Below, piece by piece: positions 50,501 through 61,484 of a DNA stretch of 64,000 nt; the first letter of the stretch is position 1, and every line of letters begins with the position of its first letter. The stretch comes from Osmia lignaria lignaria. Lineage: Eukaryota > Arthropoda > Insecta > Hymenoptera > Megachilidae. A program made the translations under genes and the position numbers. Below the pieces are notes generated by a model. That model did no database searches. It was given only the letters and a program-made list of their open reading frames with translations, and had not been told where the DNA came from. The stretch covers positions 7,441,501 through 7,505,500 of the forward strand of contig NW_027478166.1 in NCBI RefSeq assembly GCF_051020975.1. The letters are read 5' to 3'.

Positions 50501-50774
50501 TATGTTTCCTACTTTTTATGTTCTATGATATTTTTTGATCAGACGCGTAGCTCTCGAGATATATCAAGATATTTAAAAGTTCCGAAGCCGCACCAACATA
50601 ATAGAGATACAGAAACACCGTGGCCCCTCTCTTTGAGATAACTCTGCACTATTGCGAGCTGGAAATGCCACTTCCAGTTTAGCTGTGCAGAAGAAGAACA
50701 ACAAGAAGAAGAAATATCTCGAAATATGTCCGTCAGGCCACTTACCTTGAGATAAATCTGCAAATATCTCGGAA
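47555..50774 (+). repeat. 10-monomer block, copy 2 (3220 bp)
   Basis: Tandem partner of the preceding block. The junction lies between 47525 and 47586, within the segment shared by all monomers after internal copy B. The right end of this copy departs from copy 1 at 50807 (GACG against GACC). Its last three monomers (49895-50774) are also the first part of the 11-monomer duplication. Confidence 0.92.
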
Positions 50775-51826
50775 ACGAAGCGAGCTATGGCAAAATGTTA
50801 AGAGACGTTTTTTGTAGAGAATTAAGTTTCCTACTTTTTATCTTCTATGATATTTTCTGATCAGATGCGTAGTTCTCGAGATATATCAAGATATTTAAAA
50901 GTTCCGAAGCCGCACCAACATAATAGAGATACAGAAACACCGTGGCCCCTTTCTTTGAGATAACTCTGCACTAGTGCGAGCCGCAAATGCCACTTCCAGC
51001 TTAGCTGTGCAGAAGAAGAACAACAAGAAGAAGAAATATCTCGAAATATGTCCGTCAGGCCACTTCCCTTGAGATAAATCTGCAAATATCTCGGAAACGA
51101 AGCGAGCTATGGCAAAATGTTAAGAGACCTTTTTTGTAGAGAATTATGTTTCCTACTTTTTATGTTCTATGATATTTTTTGATCAGACGCGTAGCTCTCG
51201 AGATATATCAAGATATTTAAAAGTTCCGAAGCCGCACCAACATAATAGAGATACAGAAACACCGTGGCCCCTCTCTTTGAGATAACTCTGCACTATTGCG
51301 AGCTGGAAATGCCACTTCCAGTTTAGCTGTGCAGAAGAAGAACAACAAGAAGAAGAAATATCTCGAAATATGTCCGTTAGGCCCCTTCCCTTGAGATAAA
51401 TCTGCAAATATCTCGGAAACGAAGCGAGCTATGGCAAAATGTTAAGAGACCTTTTTTGTAGAGAATTATGTTTCCTACTTTTTATGTTGTATGATATTTT
51501 TTGATCAGACGCGTAGCTCTCGAGATATATCAAGATATTTAAAAGTTCCGAAGCCGCACCAACATAATAGAGATACAGAAACACCGTGGCCCCTCTCTTT
51601 GAGATAACTCTGCACTATTGCGAGCTGGAAATGCCACTTCCAGTTTAGCTGTGCAGAAGAAGAACAACAAGAAGATGAAATATCTCGAAATATGTCCGTT
51701 AGGCCCCTTCCCTTGAGATAAATCTGCAAATATCTCGGAAACGAAGCGAGCTATGGCAAAATGTTAAGAGACCTTTTTTGTAGAGAATTATGTTTCCTAC
51801 AATTTATGTTCTATCATATTTTTTGA

Positions 51827-52148
51827 TCAGAAGCGTAGTTTTCGAGATATATCGAGATATTTAAAAGTTCCGAAGCCGCACCAACATAATAGAGATACAG
51901 AAACACCGTGGCCCCTTTCTTTGAGATAACTCTGCACTAGTGCGAGCCGCAAATGCCACTTCCAGCTTAGCTGTGCAGAAGAAGAACAACAAGAAGAAGA
52001 AATATCTCGAAATATGTCCGTCAGGCCCCTTCCCTTGAGATAAATCTGCAAATATCTCGGAAACGAAGCGAGCTATGGCAAAATGTTGAGAGACCTTTTT
52101 TGTAGAGAATTAAGTTTCCTACTTTTTATGTTCTATGATATTTTTTGA
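51827..52148 (+). repeat. Reference type B monomer (322 bp)
   Basis: The head reads GAAGCGTAGTTTTCGAGATA followed by TATCGAGATATTT, so the CTCGAG of type A is lost and a second CGAGATAT is gained, giving two adjacent 10-bp near-repeats (TCGAGATATA, TCGAGATATT). The preceding linker is usually ATGTTTCCTACAATTTATG instead of AAGTTTCCTACTTTTTATG. Type B heads often go with ACTAGTGCGAGCCGC in the body, against ACTATTGCGAGCTGC. About sixty monomers carry a B head; the first is at 3852, so the leftmost 3.8 kb has none. Confidence 0.88.
51847..52015 (+). other. 16-bp inverted repeat specific to type B monomers
   Basis: ATATATCGAGATATTT (51847-51862) and AAATATCTCGAAATAT (52000-52015) are reverse complements at 15 of 16 positions, with 137 nt between them. 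A third element, AAATATCTCG before GAAACG, could compete for the same arm. In type A the first arm has CAAGATATTT, so the perfect core falls from 11 to 8 bp. The arms are present in about sixty monomers. Confidence 0.75.
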
Positions 52149-53100
52149 TCAGATGCGTAGTTCTCGAGATATATCAAGATATTTAAAAGTTCCGAAGCCG
52201 CACCAACATAATAGAGATACAGAAACACCGTGGCCCCTTTCTTTGAGATAACTCTGCACTATTGCGAGCTGCAAATGCCACTTCCAGCTTAGCTGTGCAG
52301 AGGAAGAACAACAAGAAGAAGAAATATCTCGAAATATGTCCGTCAGGCCAGTTCCTTTGAGCTGAATCTGCAAATATCTCGGAAACGAAGCGAGCTATGG
52401 CAAAATGTTAAGAGACCTTTTTTGTAGAGAATTATGTTTCCTACTTTTTATGTTCTATGATATTTTTTGATCAGACGCGTAGCTCTCGAGATATATCGAG
52501 ATATTTAAAAGTTCCGAAGCCGCACCAACATAATAGAGATACAGAAACACCGTGGCCCCTCTCTTTGAGATAACTCTGCACTATTGCGAGCTGGAAATGC
52601 CACTTCCAGTTTAGCTGTGCAGAAGAAGAACAACAAGAAGAAGAAATATCTCGAAATATGTCCGTCAGGCCCCTTCCCTTGAGATAAATCTGCAAATATC
52701 TCGGAAACGAAGCGAGCTATGGCAAAATGTTAAGAGACCTTTTTTGTAGAGAATTAAGTTTCCTACTTTCTATGTTCTATGATATTTTTTGATCAGATGC
52801 GTAGTTCTCGAGATATATCAAGATATTTAAAAGTTCCGAAGCCGCACCAACATAATAGAGATACAGAAACACCGTGGCCCCTTTCTTTGAGATAACTCTG
52901 CACTATTGCGAGCTGCAAATGCCACTTCCAGCTTAGCTGTGCAGAGGAAGAACAACAAGAAGAAGAAATATCTCGAAATATGTCCGTCAGGCCAGTTCCT
53001 TTGAGCTGAATCTGCAAATATCTCGGAAACGAAGCGAGCTATGGCAAAATGTTAAGAGACCTTTTTTGTAGAGAATTATGTTTCCTACTTTTTATGTTCT

Positions 53101-53116
53101 ATGATGTTTTTGATCA
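53101..53116 (+). repeat. 1-bp deletion in the linker T run, copy 1
   Basis: The linker reads GATGTTTTTGATCAG instead of GATATTTTTTGATCAG, so monomer 52793 is 321 bp. The identical lesion occurs 3541 bp downstream. Homopolymer slippage is the likely cause. Confidence 0.93.
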
Positions 53117-53435
53117 GACGCGTAGCTCTCGAGATATATCGAGATATTTAAAAGTTCCGAAGCCGCACCAACATAATAGAGATACAGAAACACCGTGGCC
53201 CCTCTCTTTGAGATAACTCTGCACTATTGCGAGCTGGAAATGCCACTTCCAGTTTAGCTGTGCAGAAGAAGAACAACAAGAAGAAGAAATGTCTCGAAAT
53301 ATGTCCGTCAGGCCCCTTCCCTTGAGATAAATCTGCAAATATCTCGGAAACGAAGCGAGCTATGGCAAAATGTTAAGAGACCTTTTTTGTAGAGAATTAA
53401 GTTTCCTACTTTTTATGTTCTATGATATTTTTTGA

Positions 53436-56400
53436 TCAGATGCGTAGTTGTCGAGATATATCAAGATATTTAGAAGTTCCGAAGCCGCACCAACATAATA
53501 GAGATACAGAAACACCGTGGCCCCTTTCTTTGAGATAACTCTGCACTATTGCGAGCTGTAAATGCCACGTCCAGCTTAGCTGTGCAGAAGAAGAACAACA
53601 AGAAGAAGAAAAATCTCGAAATATGTCCGTCAGGCCAGCTCCCTTGAGATAAATCTGCAAATATCTTGGAAACGAAGCGAGCTATGGCAAAATGTTAAGC
53701 GACTTTATTCGTAGAGAATTAAGTTTCCTACTTTTTACGTTCTATGATATTTTTTAATCAGATGCGTAGTTCTCGAGATATATAAAGATATTTTAAAGTT
53801 CCGAAGCCGCACCAACATAATAGAGATACAGAAACACCGTGGCCCCTTTCTTCGAGATAACTCTGCACTATTGCGAGCTGCAAATGCCACTTCCAGCTTA
53901 GCTGTGCAGAAGAAGAACAACAAGAAGAAGAAATATCTCGAAATATGTCCGTCAGGCCAGTTCCTTTGAGCTGAATCTGCAAATATCTCGGAAACGAAGC
54001 GAGCTATGGCAAAATGTTAAGAGACCTTTTTTGTAGAGAATTATGTTTCCTACTTTTTATGTTCTATGATATTTTTTGATCAGACGCGTAGCTCTCGAGA
54101 TATATCAAGATATTTAAAAGTTCCGAAGCCGCACCAACATAATAGAGATACAGAAACACCGTGGCCCCTCTCTTTGAGATAACTCTGCACTATTGCGAGC
54201 TGGAAATGCCACTTCCAGTTTAGCTGTGCAGAAGAAGAACAACAAGAAGAAGAAATATCTCGAAATATGTCCGTCAAGCCACTTACCTTGAGATAAATCT
54301 GCAAATATCTCGGAAACGAAGCGAGCTATGGCAAAATGTTAAGAGACGTTTTTTGTAGAGAATTAAGTTTCCTACTTTTTATCTTCTATGATATTTTCTG
54401 ATCAGATGCGTAGTTCTCGAGATATATCAAGATATTTAAAAGTTCCGAAGCCGCACCAACATAATAGAGATACAGAAACACCGTGGCCCCTTTCTTTGAG
54501 ATAACTCTGCACTAGTGCGAGCCGCAAATGCCACTTCCAGCTTAGCTGTGCAGAAGAAGAACAACAAGAAGAAGAAATATCTCGAAATATGTCCGTCAGG
54601 CCACTTCCCTTGAGATAAATCTGCAAATATCTCGGAAACGAAGCGAGCTATGGCAAAATGTTAAGAGACCTTTTTTGTAGAGAATTATGTTTCCTACTTT
54701 TTATGTTCTATGATATTTTTTGATCAGACGCGTAGCTCTCGAGATATATCAAGATATTTAAAAGTTCCGAAGCCGCACCAACATAATAGAGATACAGAAA
54801 CACCGTGGCCCCTCTCTTTGAGATAACTCTGCACTATTGCGAGCTGGAAATGCCACTTCCAGTTTAGCTGTGCAGAAGAAGAACAACAAGAAGAAGAAAT
54901 ATCTCGAAATATGTCCGTTAGGCCCCTTCCCTTGAGATAAATCTGCAAATATCTCGGAAACGAAGCGAGCTATGGCAAAATGTTAAGAGACCTTTTTTGT
55001 AGAGAATTATGTTTCCTACTTTTTATGTTGTATGATATTTTTTGATCAGACGCGTAGCTCTCGAGATATATCAAGATATTTAAAAGTTCCGAAGCCGCAC
55101 CAACATAATAGAGATACAGAAACACCGTGGCCCCTCTCTTTGAGATAACTCTGCACTATTGCGAGCTGGAAATGCCACTTCCAGTTTAGCTGTGCAGAAG
55201 AAGAACAACAAGAAGATGAAATATCTCGAAATATGTCCGTTAGGCCCCTTCCCTTGAGATAAATCTGCAAATATCTCGGAAACGAAGCGAGCTATGGCAA
55301 AATGTTAAGAGACCTTTTTTGTAGAGAATTATGTTTCCTACAATTTATGTTCTATCATATTTTTTGATCAGAAGCGTAGTTTTCGAGATATATCGAGATA
55401 TTTAAAAGTTCCGAAGCCGCACCAACATAATAGAGATACAGAAACACCGTGGCCCCTTTCTTTGAGATAACTCTGCACTAGTGCGAGCCGCAAATGCCAC
55501 TTCCAGCTTAGCTGTGCAGAAGAAGAACAACAAGAAGAAGAAATATCTCGAAATATGTCCGTCAGGCCCCTTCCCTTGAGATAAATCTGCAAATATCTCG
55601 GAAACGAAGCGAGCTATGGCAAAATGTTGAGAGACCTTTTTTGTAGAGAATTAAGTTTCCTACTTTTTATGTTCTATGATATTTTTTGATCAGATGCGTA
55701 GTTCTCGAGATATATCAAGATATTTAAAAGTTCCGAAGCCGCACCAACATAATAGAGATACAGAAACACCGTGGCCCCTTTCTTTGAGATAACTCTGCAC
55801 TATTGCGAGCTGCAAATGCCACTTCCAGCTTAGCTGTGCAGAGGAAGAACAACAAGAAGAAGAAATATCTCGAAATATGTCCGTCAGGCCAGTTCCTTTG
55901 AGCTGAATCTGCAAATATCTCGGAAACGAAGCGAGCTATGGCAAAATGTTAAGAGACCTTTTTTGTAGAGAATTATGTTTCCTACTTTTTATGTTCTATG
56001 ATATTTTTTGATCAGACGCGTAGCTCTCGAGATATATCGAGATATTTAAAAGTTCCGAAGCCGCACCAACATAATAGAGATACAGAAACACCGTGGCCCC
56101 TCTCTTTGAGATAACTCTGCACTATTGCGAGCTGGAAATGCCACTTCCAGTTTAGCTGTGCAGAAGAAGAACAACAAGAAGAAGAAATATCTCGAAATAT
56201 GTCCGTCAGGCCCCTTCCCTTGAGATAAATCTGCAAATATCTCGGAAACGAAGCGAGCTATGGCAAAATGTTAAGAGACCTTTTTTGTAGAGAATTAAGT
56301 TTCCTACTTTCTATGTTCTATGATATTTTTTGATCAGATGCGTAGTTCTCGAGATATATCAAGATATTTAAAAGTTCCGAAGCCGCACCAACATAATAGA

Positions 56401-56976
56401 GATACAGAAACACCGTGGCCCCTTTCTTTGAGATAACTCTGCACTATTGCGAGCTGCAAATGCCACTTCCAGCTTAGCTGTGCAGAGGAAGAACAACAAG
56501 AAGAAGAAATATCTCGAAATATGTCCGTCAGGCCAGTTCCTTTGAGCTGAATCTGCAAATATCTCGGAAACGAAGCGAGCTATGGCAAAATGTTAAGAGA
56601 CCTTTTTTGTAGAGAATTATGTTTCCTACTTTTTATGTTCTATGATGTTTTTGATCAGACGCGTAGCTCTCGAGATATATCGAGATATTTAAAAGTTCCG
56701 AAGCCGCACCAACATAATAGAGATACAGAAACACCGTGGCCCCTCTCTTTGAGATAACTCTGCACTATTGCGAGCTGGAAATGCCACTTCCAGTTTAGCT
56801 GTGCAGAAGAAGAACAACAAGAAGAAGAAATGTCTCGAAATATGTCCGTCAGGCCCCTTCCCTTGAGATAAATCTGCAAATATCTCGGAAACGAAGCGAG
56901 CTATGGCAAAATGTTAAGAGACCTTTTTTGTAGAGAATTAAGTTTCCTACTTTTTATGTTCTATGATATTTTTTGA
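53436..56976 (+). repeat. 11-monomer block, copy 2 (3541 bp)
   Basis: Tandem partner of the preceding block. I found a single difference by eye: GTCAGGCC at 50736 against GTCAAGCC at 54277. That is roughly 99.97% identity over 3541 bp, which makes this the youngest duplication in the window unless it is an assembly artefact. The junction lies in 53386-53449. Confidence 0.95.
56642..56657 (+). repeat. 1-bp deletion in the linker T run, copy 2
   Basis: Same GATGTTTTTGATCAG state as at 53101, making monomer 56334 321 bp. Being shared, it predates the 11-monomer duplication, so the two short units represent one event. Confidence 0.93.
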
Positions 56977-59552
56977 TCAGATGCGTAGTTCTCGAGATAT
57001 ATCAAGATATTTAAAAGTTCCGAAGCCGCACCAACATAATAGAGATACAGAAACACCGTGGCCCCTTTCTTTGAGATAACTCTGCACTATTGCGAGCTGC
57101 AAATGCCACTTCCAGCTTAGCTGTGCAGAGGAAGAACAACAAGAAGAAGAAATATCTCGAAATATGTCCGTCAGGCCAGTTCCTTTGAGCTGAATCTGCA
57201 AATATCTCGGAAACGAAGCGAGCTATGGCAAAATGTTAAGAGACGTTTTTTGTAGAGAATTATGTTTCCTACAATTTATGTTCTATGATATTTTTTGATC
57301 AGAAGCGTAGTTTTCGAGATATATCGAGATATTTAAAAGTTCCGAAGCCGCACCAACATAATAGGGATACAGAAACACCGTGGCCCCTTTCTTTGAGATA
57401 ACTCTGCACTAGTGCGAGCCGCAAATGCCACTTCCAGCTTAGCTGTGCAGAAGAAGAACAACAAGAAGAAGAAATATCTCGAAATATGTCCGTCAGGCCC
57501 CTTCCCTTGAGATAAATCTGCAAATATCTCGGAAACGAAGCGAGCTATGGCAAAATGTTAAGAGACCTTTTTTGTAGAGAATTAAGTTTCCTACTTTTTA
57601 TGTTCTATGATGTTTTTTGATCAGATGCGTAGTTCTCGAGATATATCAAGATATTTAAAAGTTCCGAAGCCGCACCAACATAATAGAGATACAGAAACAC
57701 CGTGGCCCCTTTCTTTGAGATAACTCTGCAGTATTGCGAGCTGTAAATGCCACTTCCAGCTTAGCTGTGCAGGAGAAGAACAACAAGAAGAAGAAATATC
57801 TCGAAATATGTCCGTCAGGCCCCTTCCCTTGAGATATATCTGCAAATATCACGGAAACGAAGCGAGCTATGGCAAAATGTTAAGAGACCTTTTTTGTAGA
57901 GAATTATGTTTCCTACAATTTATGTTCTATGATATTTTTTGATCAGAAGCGTAGTTTTCGAGATATATCGAGATATTTAAAAGTTCCAAAGCCGCACCAA
58001 CATAATAGAGATACAGAAACACCGTGGCCCCTCTCTTTGAGATAACTCTGCACTATTGCGAGCTGGAAATGCCACTTCCAGTTTAGCTGTGCAGAAGAAG
58101 AACAACAAGAGGAAGAAATATCTCGAAATATGTCCGTCAGGCCCCTTCCCTTGAGATAAATCTGCAAATATCTCGGAAACGAAGCGAGCTATGGTAAAAT
58201 GTTAAGAGACCTTTTCTGTAGAGAATTAAGTTTCCTACTTTTTATGTTCTATGATATTTTTTGATCAGATGCGTAGTTCTCGAGATATATCAAGATATTT
58301 AAAAGTTCCGAAGCCGCACCAACATAATAGAGATACAGAAACACCGTGGCCCCTTTCTTTGAGATAACTCTGCACTATTGCGAGCTGCAAATGCCACTTC
58401 CAGCTTAGCTGTGCAGAGGAAGAACAACAAGAAGAAGAAATATCTCGAAATATGTCCGTCAGGCCAGTTCCTTTGAGCTGAATCTGCAAATATCTCGGAA
58501 ACGAAGCGAGCTATGGCAAAATGTTAGGAGACGTTTTTTGTAGAGAATTATGTTTCCTACAATTTATGTTCTATGATATTTTTTGATCAGAAGCGTAGTT
58601 TTCGAGATATATCGTGATATTTAAAAGTTCCGAAGCCGCACCAACATAATAGGGATACAGAAACACCGTGGCCCCTTTCTTTGAGATAACTCTGCACTAG
58701 TGCGAGCCGCAAATGCCACTTCCAGCTTAGCTGTGCAGAAGAAGAACAACAAGAAGAAGAAATATCTCGAAATATGTCCGTCAGGCCCCTTCCCTTGAGA
58801 TAAATCTGCAAATATCTCGGAAACGAAGCGAGCTATGGCAAAATGTTGAGAGACCTTTTTTGTAGAGAATTAAGTTTCCTACTTTTTATGTTCTATGATA
58901 TTTTTTGATCAGATGCGTAGTTCTCGAGATATATCAAGATATTTAAAAGTTCCGAAGCCGCACCAACATAATAGAGATACAGAAACACCGTGGCCCCTCT
59001 CTTTGAGATAACTCTGCACTATTGCGAGCTGGAAATGCCACTTCCAGTTTAGCTGTGCAGAAGAAGAACAACAAGAAGAAGAAATATCTCGAAATATGTC
59101 CGTTAGGCCACTTCCCTTGAGATAAATCTGCAAATATCTCGGAAACGAAGCGAGCTATGGCAAAATGTTAAGAGACCTTTTTTGTAGAGAATTATGTTTC
59201 CTACAATTTATGTTCTATGATATTTTTTGATCAGAAGCGTAGTTTTCGAGATATATCGAGATATTTAAAAGTTCCGAAGCCGCACCAACATAATAGAGAT
59301 ACAGAAACACCGTGGCCCCTTTCTTACAGATAACTCTGCACTATTGCGAGCTGCAAATGCCACTTCCAGCTTAGCTGTGCAGAGGAAGAACAACAAGAAG
59401 AAGAAATATCTCGAAATATGTCCGTCAGGCCAGTTCCTTTGAGCTGAATCTGCAAATATCTCGGAAACGAAGCGAGCTATGGCAAAATGTTAAGAGACGT
59501 TTTTTGTAGAGAATTATGTTTCCTACAATTTATGTTCTATGATATTTTTTGA
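56977..59552 (+). repeat. Ordinary monomers 56977-59552
   Basis: Eight monomers alternating between the GTTCCTTTGAGCTGA form (56977, 58265, 59231) and B-headed AATAGGGATAC units (57299, 58587). Unit 57621 has GCAGTATTGCG and CAGGAGAAG; unit 57943 joins a B head to the GCTGGAAATG body. Unit 59231 has TTTCTTACAGATAA, which places a stop in the common minus-strand frame. Confidence 0.85.
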
Positions 59553-60518
59553 TCAGAAGCGTAGTTTTCGAGATATATCGAGATATTTAAAAGTTCCGAA
59601 GCCGCACCAACATAATAGAGATACAGAAACACCGTGGCCCCTTTCTTTGAGATAACTCTGCACTATTGCGAGCTGCAAATGCCACTTCCAGCTTAGCTGT
59701 GCAGAAGAAGAACATCAAGAAGAAGAAATATCTCGAAATATGTCCGTCAGGCCCCTTCCCTTGAGATAAATCTGCAAATATCTCGGAAACGAAGAGAGCT
59801 ATGGCAAAATGTTAAGAGACCTTTTTTGTAGAGAATTAAGTTTCCTACTTTTTATGTTCTATGATGTTTTTTGATCTGATGCGTAGTTCTCGAGATATAT
59901 CAAGATATTTAAAAGTTCCGAAGCCCCACCAACATAATAGAGATACAGAAACACCGTGGCCCCTTTCTTTGAGATAACTCTGCACTATTGCGAGCTGTAA
60001 ATGCCACTTCCAGCTTAGCTGTGCAGAAGAAGCACAACAAGAAGAAGAAATATCTCGAAATATGTCCGTCAGGCCCCTTCCCTTGAGATAATTCTGCAAA
60101 TATCTCGGAAACGAAGCGAGCTATGGCAAAATGTTAAGAGACCTCTTTTGTAGAGAATTAAGCTTCCTACTTTTTATGTCCTATGATATTTTTTGATCAG
60201 ATGCGTAGTTCTCGAGATATATCAAGATATTTAAAAGTTCCGAAGCCGCACCAACATAATAGAGATACAGAAACACCGTGGCCCCTTTCTTTGAGATAAC
60301 TCTGCACTATTGCGCGCTGTAAATGCCACTTCCAGCTTAGCTGTGCAGAAGAAGAACAACAAGAAGAAGAAATATCTCGAAATATGTCCGTCAGGCCCCT
60401 TCCCTTGAGATATATCTGCAAATATCTCGGAAACGAAGCGAGCTATGACAAAATGTTAAGAGACCTTTTTTGTAGAGAATTATGTTTCCTACAATTTATG
60501 TTCTATGATATTTTTTGA
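59553..60518 (+). repeat. Left copy of a 12-monomer-spaced repeat (3864 bp)
   Basis: From about 59700, GAACATCAAG, GAAGAGAGC, GATCTGATGCG and GAAGCACAAC recur in the same order at 63564-64000. Differences include CCCCACCAAC and GATGTTTTTTG in this copy. The repeat continues beyond the right edge, so its full length is unknown. Confidence 0.78.
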
Positions 60519-60801
60519 TCAGAAGCGTAGTTTTCGAGATATATCGAGATATTTAAAAGTTCCGAAGCCGCACCAACATAATAGAGATACAGAAACACCG
60601 TGGCCCCTTTCTTTGAGATAACTCTACACTAGTGCGAGCCGCAAATGCCACTTCCAGCTTAGCTGTGCAGAAGAAGAACAACAAGAAGAAGAAATATCTC
60701 GAAATATGTCCGTCAGGCCCCTTCCCTTGAGATAAATCTGCAAATATCTCGGAAACGAAGCGAGCTATGGCAAAATGTTAAGAGACCTTTTTTGTAGAGA
60801 A

Positions 60802-61484
60802 TTATGTTTCGTACAATTTATCTTCTATGATATTTTTTGGTGAGAAGCGTAGTTTTCGAGATATATCGAGATATTTAAAAGTTCCAAAGCCGCACCAACA
60901 TAATAGAGATACAGAAACACCGTGGCCCCTTTCTTTGAGATAACTCTGCACTAGTGCGAGCCGCAAATGCCACTTCCAGCTTAGCTGTGCAGAAGAAGAA
61001 CAACAAGAAGAAGAAATATCTCGAAATATGTCCGTCAGGCCCCTTCCCTTGAGATAAATCTGCAAATATCTCGGAAACGAAGCGAGCTATGGCAAAATGT
61101 TAAGAGACCTTTTTTGTAGAGAATTATGTTTCGTACAATTTATGTTCTATGATGTTTTTTGGTGAGAAGCGTAGTTTTCGAGATATATCGAGATATTTAA
61201 AAGTTCCAAAGCCGCACCAACATAATAGAGATACAGAAACACCGTGGCCCCTTTCTTTGAGATAACTCTGCACTAGTGCGAGCCGCAAATGCCACTTCCA
61301 GCTTAGCTGTGCAGAAGAAGAACAACAAGAAGAAGAAATATCTCGAAATATGTCCGTCAGGCCCCTTCCCTTGAGATAAATCTGCAAATATCTCGGAAAC
61401 GAAGCGAGCTATGGCAAAATGTTGAGAGACCTTTTTTGTAGAGAATTAAGTTTCCTACGTTTTATGTTCTATGATATTTTTTGA
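60802..61484 (+). repeat. Adjacent single-monomer duplication
   Basis: Units 60841 and 61163 share the unusual linker TTTCGTACAATTTAT and TTTTTTGGTGAGAAG, in which the usual TTTGATCAGA is lost, and CCAAAGCCGC. A related state (TTTCGTAC, TTGGTCAGAAG) precedes unit 63095. This linker variant is confined to the right end of the window. Unit 60519, just before, has CTCTACACTAG. Confidence 0.82.

Larger units (their letters stand above)
49895..53435 (+). repeat. 11-monomer block, copy 1 (3541 bp)
   Basis: Eleven monomers, one of 321 bp, match 53436-56976. Markers include TAGTTGTCGAG, TAAGCGACTTTATTCG, TATCTTCTATG with TTTTCTGATC, GAAGATGAAATATC, TCTATCATATT, AATGTTGAG, ACTTTCTATG, GATGTTTTTG (1-bp deletion) and GAAATGTCTCG. 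It ends with an alternation of two subfamilies: 52149 and 52793 (GTTCCTTTGAGCTGA) with 52471 and 53114 (GCTGGAAATG). Confidence 0.95.

Noticed and set aside
44335..56976. Segmental duplication of non-satellite DNA
   Set aside because: All content of the duplicated blocks is the same 322-bp satellite; there is no foreign sequence in or at the edges of the blocks.
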